A DNA stretch of 9,130 bases from Candidatus Wallbacteria bacterium (GTDB lineage: Bacteria; Muiribacteriota; JAQTZZ01): positions 1 through 9,130 of the forward strand of contig JAQTRI010000124.1 in assembly GCA_028711905.1 (NCBI GenBank). Direction: 5' to 3'. Below the pieces are notes generated by a model that was not told where the DNA came from, made no database searches, and was given only the letters and a program-made list of their open reading frames with translations. This document shows, piece after piece, positions 1-5,423 of the stretch (the stretch's first letter is position 1; every line of letters begins with the position of its first letter). The position numbers were made by a program, and so were the translations under genes.

Positions 1-892
1 AAAAAGCAATGACCTGCTGGACCGCAACCGGCAGCTCAGCTCCCAGACAGATGATCTAAAAAAAACAGTTGCCGCTCTTCAGGGGACCATCAATGAAAAG
101 ATCCGCAAAACCCAGGAACTGGAAGAAGAACTGACCAAAAAAAAAGAAGGGGAACTGGCCTTTGCCGCCGGTGAGGTGATTGGATATCGCCGGCTGGACC
201 CTGAAGTTGGTGACGAAGACCTGACCGGAGAATTCCGTAAGCTCATTACACAGGTTATTACCATATCCCAGGCCAAGGGAGCGATCCCGCGAAGTTTCGA
301 CCTTATCTGGGAAGAGAGTGAACCCCAGAGGGTAAAACTGGTGGAATTCTGTCAGAAAGTAACTGAAGCGGATAAAGACGCGGAGCTGGTGGTACTGGTT
401 TACTGCCAGCAGAATGTGTTTAAAGGCGAGAATCTGGGTCGGATTTCCTTCACTCTGGAAAAAAACCGGGTTGTGCAGACCGGAGATTACCTTTTCAGCG
501 TAAAGGATCTGGTGCTCGACGGGGCCGCGGACAGGGAAGAAACCGCGCTTTTTCTCAAGTATATCTTCAATCATCTAAGGGAATATCTCCTGGAGAGGGG
601 TATGGTTGAGGCAGATCTGATCAATGAAATCGAATTTTACGATACTATCAATTACATCAAAGGACTGGGCGAAAAAGTCAGGATATATATTTATTTCAAG
701 GATGATATTTATCTTTATACACCGGATCTGAACGAAAAGTACAAGATCATCATTGAGAGGCTCGGAGAAAACGGGGATGTACAGGATCGCAGCGAAGAAT
801 CTGTCGGCGCTGAGCTGGAGACTTTTCCCGCATCCGACAACAGCCGCATCATCCTCCAATATCCTCAGGACAGTCCGGGCCAGGGGCAATAG
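1..892 (+). CDS. Coiled-coil DUF3084-type protein, 5' end outside window
   Basis: The reading frame is open from the left edge (first full codon at base 2) to a TAG at 890-892, giving 296 visible residues; the true start lies upstream. The first 50 or so residues are charged and heptad-like, rich in Leu, Glu, Lys and Gln, which predicts a coiled coil. The rest resembles DUF3084: an entry motif ending in AAGEVIGYR near residues 52-60, then a strand and helix pattern with VVLVYCQQNVFKGE near residues 130-143, and a late segment VRIYIYFKDDIYLYTPDL. Known DUF3084 proteins, best known from cyanobacteria, have an N-terminal membrane helix, a long coiled coil and this C-terminal domain; their function is unknown. 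The final 40 or so residues look disordered. A GTG at 176 could start translation but would cut the coiled coil, so I reject it. The stop overlaps the holB start by one base, implying translational coupling. The family call is by pattern memory and is moderately sure. Confidence 0.65.
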   Translation, partial: KSNDLLDRNRQLSSQTDDLKKTVAALQGTINEKIRKTQELEEELTKKKEGELAFAAGEVIGYRRLDPEVGDEDLTGEFRKLITQVITISQAKGAIPRSFDLIWEESEPQRVKLVEFCQKVTEADKDAELVVLVYCQQNVFKGENLGRISFTLEKNRVVQTGDYLFSVKDLVLDGAADREETALFLKYIFNHLREYLLERGMVEADLINEIEFYDTINYIKGLGEKVRIYIYFKDDIYLYTPDLNEKYKIIIERLGENGDVQDRSEESVGAELETFPASDNSRIILQYPQDSPGQGQ

Positions 893-1995
893 TGGCAGCA
901 ACAAGTTTTGACGATTTTCTGGACACTTGTCAATCAGCGGCGACAGCATCGTTTAACGGTATTTCGCTCAGCCATCCGTGTTTCCTGATTCACAGCCCTT
1001 CCCGCACACTGAACTTTCGCTATGCGCTGTATCTGGCGGGAAGGTATCGCGGGCTGAGGATAGACCCGGCACACCTCCCGGCGGATTTTCTGCTGGTGCG
1101 TCAGGAAAAAATCAACAGCATATCTATTGATGACGCCAGAAAAATCAAGGAATTTATCCTGCTCAAACCTATTGATTCCCGCGGCAGGGTGGTACTTATC
1201 GACAGGGCGGATGCTTTGTCTTTGGAAGCGCAGAACGCACTTCTGAAAGTACTGGAAGAACCCCCGGAAAGAACCTGTTTTCTGCTCTGCTGCAGAAACC
1301 CGGATTATCTTCTTCCCACAATCAGATCCCGGATCGCTTCCCTGCGCCCGGTTTTGCCCGGTTCCGCCCCGGTAAAGCGGTTCCTGTCCGGCCTGTTCGA
1401 AGAGGGTATGTCCGATTTTGTTTCATGCGTTTTAGCGGCTGACCCGGCTGAGGTGTTTGAACTGCAGCCATCGGAGTGCTTGAAAAATGCCCTGCTCAAA
1501 CCGCTTGAGAATCAATCAGGCGCAAAACTGGTCGTGCCGGATCTTTTCCAGGCGGGTGATTTTTCCGACTGGATTTCAGATGTGGCCGCAGGTCGGGTAG
1601 GGGAAGCGTTCATGACAGTCGGTGGCGGTTTAGTTGTGTTTGCACGAAACTTGCTGAATCTGGCGGGACGGGGGGATGTCACAGAATGTCTTTCCATGCT
1701 TCACAGGAATATGTCCCTTATTGACGATCTGCTGGCCGGGTATCATAAAAAACAGGGGGATTGCACAAAGGAAGACCTGGAAATCTTCCGCAGGGAAAGG
1801 ATCTGTCCATTACTGCTTCTTACTGTTTCGGGATTCCTGTCCGGGTCAGTTCAAAACTTTCCAGGCAACAGCATTCCCTGGTTTGACAACAGCCGCAGAG
1901 TGCGGGCGTTAGAGCGAATTGAAGACTGGTTTGTATCAAAGAATTTGAAATTCACGCCGGTTTTCGAAAACATTGTGCTGCGGCTGGTATCATGA
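892..1995 (+). CDS. holB: DNA polymerase III, delta-prime-type clamp-loader subunit
   Basis: This is a 367-residue AAA+ clamp-loader protein of the delta-prime type, which helps load the beta sliding clamp on DNA in the replisome. Recognisable parts are the Walker-B-like strand VVLIDRAD (residues 100-107), the family signature NALLKVLEEPP (115-125), a sensor-1 region near CCRNPDYLLPTIRSR (133-147), and the strand-helix RQEKINSISIDDARKIKEF, typical of HolB. At the P-loop position (residues 33-40) there is IHSPSRTL instead of GxxGxGKT, so ATP binding is unlikely; delta-prime subunits commonly act as non-ATPase members. The zinc-binding cysteine group of many HolB proteins is also absent, and the usual SRC arginine-finger motif reads SRI. 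The C-terminal region is divergent helical sequence. The GTG start at 892 shares a base with the upstream TAG and has a purine-rich AGGGG 5 bases upstream. HolB-like is clear; replisome function is inferred. Confidence 0.88.
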   Translation: MAATSFDDFLDTCQSAATASFNGISLSHPCFLIHSPSRTLNFRYALYLAGRYRGLRIDPAHLPADFLLVRQEKINSISIDDARKIKEFILLKPIDSRGRVVLIDRADALSLEAQNALLKVLEEPPERTCFLLCCRNPDYLLPTIRSRIASLRPVLPGSAPVKRFLSGLFEEGMSDFVSCVLAADPAEVFELQPSECLKNALLKPLENQSGAKLVVPDLFQAGDFSDWISDVAAGRVGEAFMTVGGGLVVFARNLLNLAGRGDVTECLSMLHRNMSLIDDLLAGYHKKQGDCTKEDLEIFRRERICPLLLLTVSGFLSGSVQNFPGNSIPWFDNSRRVRALERIEDWFVSKNLKFTPVFENIVLRLVS

Positions 1996-2098
1996 TTACT
2001 GACCGTATGCTCCGTAAATAGCAGCATTATCAGAGGCAGCGAAGCAGGGAAAAGTCCATTTCGCGGTAGAAACTGCTGCGCTCAAGATCAAGTGTGAC
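1996..2098. other. Convergent intergenic gap, no clear terminator
   Basis: About 100 bases separate the ends of holB (plus) and the small minus-strand gene. A nested pair of inverted repeats is visible: GCAGCA at 2021-2026 can pair with TGCTGC at 2074-2079, and GCGAA near 2038-2042 with TTCGC near 2060. The loops are long and no T-run follows on either strand, so I do not call an intrinsic terminator. An ATG at 1992 overlaps the holB stop but runs only nine codons to a TAG. Confidence 0.4.
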
Positions 2099-2284
2099 TT
2101 AATCGGGAAGCTTTTGTTTTTCGCCCCTGAGCCAATCGGAATAGTAGCGGATGATCCATTCTTTGGCAGCGTTGAAATCGCCAATGTCGCAGCCCTGTTT
2201 TTCGCTTTCCAGCCACTTGAAGCGGTTTATCTCGTCAATGGCTCTACGGTTGAGCTCAATAAGATTCAGAATTCTTTCATCCAT
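2099..2284 (-). CDS. Small conserved-looking hypothetical protein with DUF4032-like motif
   Basis: The gene encodes 61 residues from ATG (2284-2282) to TAA (2101-2099). The sequence is helical and charged: a first helix DERILNLIELNRRAIDEI, then the motif KWLESEKQGCDIG (residues 24-36), then a second helix AAKEWIIRYYSDWLRG. The W-x-x-SEK-x-G-x-DIG pattern followed by a Trp/Tyr-rich helix resembles a motif I recall from DUF4032-type proteins and small unnamed proteins; no function is known to me. It has no signal peptide or membrane segment. An AGAGG at 2301-2297 lies 12 bases before the ATG; a TTG at 2296 would directly abut it, so the ATG is preferred. A near-consensus promoter sits just upstream, and protein-like composition supports a real gene. 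It appears to be transcribed on its own, not with the PilZ gene 112 bases upstream. Confidence 0.68.
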   Translation of the reverse strand: MDERILNLIELNRRAIDEINRFKWLESEKQGCDIGDFNAAKEWIIRYYSDWLRGEKQKLPD

Positions 2285-2323
2285 GGCAGGCCACAACCTC
2301 TATTGTTGAAGTGCATTACTACA

Positions 2324-2352
2324 ATTATTGGTCACTATTGTCGATCTGTCAA
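2324..2352 (-). promoter_or_regulatory. Sigma70-type promoter for the small gene
   Basis: On the minus strand there is a perfect -35 box TTGACA (2352-2347), a 17-base spacer, and AATAAT (2329-2324), five of six matches to the -10 consensus. Predicted initiation is near 2317, giving a leader of about 33 bases before the ATG at 2284. An 8-base palindrome AGTTAACT (2370-2377) lies just upstream of the -35 box and could be an operator or chance. The promoter lies in the only gap between the PilZ gene and the small gene, as expected for an independent transcription unit. Confidence 0.6.
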
Positions 2353-2395
2353 CCGAAATATGATAAAACAGTTAACTATGTGGCAATAACCGGTG

Positions 2396-3154
2396 TCACC
2401 TGGGGGCGTCAAAGGCGCGACTTTTCATTTTCTGGATTTTTTTTCTTTCTATTTCAAAGACAAATCCGATGATGCTTCTCCTGATTGATTCATTAATGTC
2501 CGTGAAAATCACGCCGTATTTGAAATATCGCTTGCGGCCACGGGATGATTGAATAACCCGGACAATCTGGCAGCGGACTCGATAGGCGTTCTCACCCAGA
2601 TCGAAATCAGAAAGAATAAACTGTCCCTTTTCCAGAACATAAGGTGTGCGGAGCATAATGCCTCCCCCGCTCAGGTCAAGGGAATACCCCCTTTTCAGGA
2701 CTGGAACCAGAGTCTCTTTTTCCTCGCCTTCAGGGGCCGGGGGTTTATAGGAGAAGTAGTTAAAGGGGATAATCACATCTACACGCACAAAATTTCTTCG
2801 CTGCACGCGCGTGACTTTTGACGGAAAATTAAGAATGAAGACCTCTTTTTTTGCCTCGGTTCCAGTCTTCTGGATTCTGCCGCTGAATGTATACACTGCG
2901 CCCGGTTCATTCTCAAAGGTGAAATGAATGTAAAGCATGGTCTGAGGCCAGAATTTGAGTATTTTGCCATCCTGAATAGGCATCTCAAGATAAATTTCTT
3001 TGTCTTTAATGATTTTAGTGACAGCGGTAAGATAGTTGCCGCGGAACAGTCCGCCGGTTATGGATAATTCGACCTGAAGTCCGACCTTCAGTTTTTCCAG
3101 ATACTCCGGTTTGGTTTCCATTGCCGGCTGGGCACCGTAATTTTCGGCAGTCAT
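2396..3154 (-). CDS. YcgR-like PilZ-domain cyclic di-GMP receptor
   Basis: This is a 252-residue two-domain protein. The N-terminal half (about residues 20-110) is a beta-rich YcgR-type domain beginning EYLEKLKVGLQVELSI. The C-terminal half (115-240) is a PilZ domain with both ligand motifs intact: RNFVR (RxxxR, R120 and R124) and DLSGGG (DxSxxG, D160, S162, G165). Such proteins bind cyclic di-GMP and change the activity of a partner, classically slowing flagella (YcgR) or acting on envelope machinery; the partner here is unknown. No signal peptide or membrane helix is visible, so it is cytoplasmic. Start choice: the ATG at 3154 overlaps the tatD TGA by one base and has AGGAG (3164-3160) at 5-base spacing; a TTG directly before it is too close to that site. 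It is the last gene of the minus-strand run, downstream of a cyclase and a phosphodiesterase, which suggests it reads their output. Confidence 0.9.
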   Translation of the reverse strand: MTAENYGAQPAMETKPEYLEKLKVGLQVELSITGGLFRGNYLTAVTKIIKDKEIYLEMPIQDGKILKFWPQTMLYIHFTFENEPGAVYTFSGRIQKTGTEAKKEVFILNFPSKVTRVQRRNFVRVDVIIPFNYFSYKPPAPEGEEKETLVPVLKRGYSLDLSGGGIMLRTPYVLEKGQFILSDFDLGENAYRVRCQIVRVIQSSRGRKRYFKYGVIFTDINESIRRSIIGFVFEIERKKIQKMKSRAFDAPR

Positions 3155-3921
3155 CAACTCTCCTGCAGGTTAAAAAAACGCCTGGCGTTATCTGTTGTTT
3201 TAGCAGCGAGTTCTTCCAGTGTAATACTTAGAATATCGGATAATTTTTCGGCAATCTTGATCAGGTGAGCAGGCTCATTGCGTTGTCCACGGAAAGGCAC
3301 GGGCGTCATGTACGGGGAATCGGTCTCCAGCATCAGAGAAGAGCAGCCGATCCCGGCCGCGACTTCCAGAGGCTTTCTGGCATTACGGAAAGTGACAGCG
3401 CCACCGAGAGAAATCAGGCGGTTGCGGGACACATGTTCCAGTGCCAGTTCCAGAGAGCCTGAGTAGCAGTGCAGCACAACCGGCAGATTAAAGTTTTCCA
3501 GAATATCGAATGTTTCCTGACAGGCCTCGCGGGAATGGACTACCACTTTTTTACCCATGCGCAAGGCTATTTCCAGCTGTCGGATGAAAAAATCGCGCTG
3601 CACCGGCCTTGGTGAATAATCATAGTGATAATCCAGCCCGATCTCGCCAAGAGCAACGACTTTAGGATGAGATAGATTTTCTTCCAGCCATGTCAGGTCT
3701 TCGGAAGTAATCTTGGCTGCGTCATGCGGATGAAATCCGATCACTGCGTAAATCTGTTCATATTTCTCGCTCAATTCCAATGATTTTTCAGATGAGAGTC
3801 TGTCGAAACCGACATTGATGATGGTACTGACACCGCATTCGGCAGCACGATGAAGCACCTCGGACACCTCCCCGTCAAAATCCTTCATGTTCAAGTGGGC
3901 ATGAGTGTCAATCAGTTGCAT
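3154..3921 (-). CDS. tatD: TatD-family metal-dependent nuclease
   Basis: This 255-residue amidohydrolase-fold (TIM barrel) protein matches the usual TatD/YcfH length and spans the whole family. Visible metal ligands are H7 and H9 in DTHAHL, E93 in ALGEIGLDYHYD, H129 in VVVHSREA, H151 in VVLHCYSGS and D201 in LETDSPYM; the GFHPH motif is at 62-66. Characterised members are metal-dependent DNases, exonuclease-like, with proposed roles in DNA repair; others are of unknown substrate. It is cytoplasmic. Its ATG (3921-3919) lies inside the end of the upstream HD-GYP gene (14-base overlap) with no strong ribosome site, and its stop overlaps the PilZ start, so translation is probably coupled on both sides. 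In many bacteria tatD lies near holB and tmk; here it is about 1.2 kb from holB but on the opposite strand. The complete active site argues for a working enzyme. Confidence 0.95.
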   Translation of the reverse strand: MQLIDTHAHLNMKDFDGEVSEVLHRAAECGVSTIINVGFDRLSSEKSLELSEKYEQIYAVIGFHPHDAAKITSEDLTWLEENLSHPKVVALGEIGLDYHYDYSPRPVQRDFFIRQLEIALRMGKKVVVHSREACQETFDILENFNLPVVLHCYSGSLELALEHVSRNRLISLGGAVTFRNARKPLEVAAGIGCSSLMLETDSPYMTPVPFRGQRNEPAHLIKIAEKLSDILSITLEELAAKTTDNARRFFNLQES

Positions 3922-5422
3922 CTGCCAGTTTTTCGTAATTGCTTGTTTGACAGTACAGCCGGATCAGACCTTTGCCAAAGGCGGTCTGGAAAGCGTCCAC
4001 GACCAGCGGATCGAATTGAGTGCCTGAACAGCGCTTGATTTCCTCCAGGGCGACTTCAATGGGTAATCCTTTGCGGTAAGGCCTGTCTGAAGTCATGGCG
4101 TCAAATGTGTCGGCAACAGCGATGATTCTGGCACCGAGTGGAATAGCTTCTCCGCTGATGCCATCCGGATAGCCCTTCCCGTCAAAACGCTCGTGATGGT
4201 GTTTGACGAGCAGAGTGACTTCTTTAAGAAAATCGATCGATTTGAGGATTTCGTATCCGATAACCGGATGCCTTTTGATAATGTCGAACTCTTCACCGGT
4301 CAGCCTTCCGGGCTTGTTCAGGATCTGCTCCATTACGCCGATCTTGCCGATATCGTGCAGAAGTCCGGCGTATTCCAGTTTCTTGATTTCCCCGGTTGAA
4401 AGGTTCAGTTCCTGGGCAATGGGAAGCAGGTATTCGGTGACTGCTGAAGAATGTCCGCTGGTGTACTTGTCCTTTGCGTCAATGGCAGCGGAAAGCGCAC
4501 GCACAGTGGAAATGTAACTTTTTTCCATGTATTCGTACAGGTTGGCGTTTTCAATCGCGATGGCAGCCTGAGAAGCCATTACAATGGCCATTTCCAGGTC
4601 GGACTCATTAAAGGGTTTCCCGTTTATTTTATTGTTGATGGCAAGCACTCCGCTGATCTCGTCTTTGATTTTAAGAGGCACGCACACCAGAGATTTTGTC
4701 TTGTATTTTTTGCTGGAACTGGATTTACCGAAACGCTCTTCTTTCTCGATGTCTTTGATCAGGAGGTTTTCCCCGGTTACACCGACAAAACCAACGATGC
4801 TGTTTTTATCCAGCTGAATAGTGAGGGTCTTAGCCACTTCTTCGGTCATACCGCGGAAAACCTTTGGGACCAGTACGCTTTTTTCCTTGTCCAGCAAGAA
4901 AAGCGTGACAATTTCGACCTTGAGCAGGCTTGTTGCAATGTCTAAAATCATGTTCAACAATCGCTCCAGATCCAGAATGGTGTTCAAGGCCTTGGAAATA
5001 ATCTGGAAGTTGTTTATCTCGATAAGTTTTTCTTCAAGCTTCTGGTTGATATCCACTAAAAAAGATTTCAGATATTTCACATCATTGAAGATGTCAATGA
5101 AGGTGATGACCAGAAGAGACATCACCCCGAACTGAAACAGGGTATATTTCTCAGGAGTGAAATTTGATGTCTGAAACAGGAATGCCAGCAGTTGGACGAA
5201 GGTCAGGGCCACCAGAAACCAGTCGATGTTCAGGGCAAGAGGGTCATACAGCAGCTGTATGATCTTGTCTTCGTTTTTCTTGATGGCAAGGGCGGTCAGA
5301 TACATGGCCAGCATGAAAAAAATCAGAAATGCGGTAATCGATTTCCCTGCATCGAACAAAAGCCAGCAGCTTTCAATGGTCAGCAGCGAAAAAATTCCAA
5401 GAATGACCTTTTCCAGATTCAT
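3908..5422 (-). CDS. Membrane GAF/HD-GYP cyclic di-GMP phosphodiesterase
   Basis: The 504-residue protein has four predicted membrane helices (about 5-23, 28-47, 67-85, 94-112), a coiled linker (115-145), a GAF sensor domain (about 150-295) and a C-terminal HD-GYP domain (305-480). Catalytic features are present: H324 in TSGHS, HD at 356-357 in LLHDIGKIG, H385, the HHH run 408-410, GYP at 417-419 and D438 in VADTFDAMTSDRPYR. HD-GYP enzymes hydrolyse cyclic di-GMP to pGpG or GMP; some members act on cGAMP instead. Start choice: a longer frame exists upstream inside the cyclase gene, but the ATG at 5422 begins one base after the cyclase TGA and has GAGG (5432-5429) 6 bases before it, and the first membrane helix follows directly. 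The membrane part resembles no named sensor I recognise; it may only anchor the protein. Overlap with tatD downstream is 14 bases. The domain call is very sure; the ligand of the GAF is unknown. Confidence 0.93.
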   Translation of the reverse strand: MNLEKVILGIFSLLTIESCWLLFDAGKSITAFLIFFMLAMYLTALAIKKNEDKIIQLLYDPLALNIDWFLVALTFVQLLAFLFQTSNFTPEKYTLFQFGVMSLLVITFIDIFNDVKYLKSFLVDINQKLEEKLIEINNFQIISKALNTILDLERLLNMILDIATSLLKVEIVTLFLLDKEKSVLVPKVFRGMTEEVAKTLTIQLDKNSIVGFVGVTGENLLIKDIEKEERFGKSSSSKKYKTKSLVCVPLKIKDEISGVLAINNKINGKPFNESDLEMAIVMASQAAIAIENANLYEYMEKSYISTVRALSAAIDAKDKYTSGHSSAVTEYLLPIAQELNLSTGEIKKLEYAGLLHDIGKIGVMEQILNKPGRLTGEEFDIIKRHPVIGYEILKSIDFLKEVTLLVKHHHERFDGKGYPDGISGEAIPLGARIIAVADTFDAMTSDRPYRKGLPIEVALEEIKRCSGTQFDPLVVDAFQTAFGKGLIRLYCQTSNYEKLADATD

Positions 5423-5423
5423 T

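Noticed and set aside
56..574. 172-residue open frame on the minus strand, rich in Phe
   Set aside because: It is antisense to the DUF3084-type protein; the runs of Phe come from Lys/Glu codons of the real coiled coil.
2021..2079. Nested inverted repeats between convergent genes, considered as a two-way terminator
   Set aside because: Stems are only 5-6 bases with long loops and no T-run on either strand.
2310..2336. AGTG...CACT inverted ends spanning the -10 box, considered as an operator
   Set aside because: Only four bases match in each arm; expected by chance.
2114..2389. 91-residue open frame on the plus strand
   Set aside because: It overlaps the small minus-strand gene and its promoter; no protein-like features and no ribosome site were seen.
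4451..4945. 164-residue open frame on the plus strand
   Set aside because: It is the antisense shadow of the GAF domain in the HD-GYP protein.
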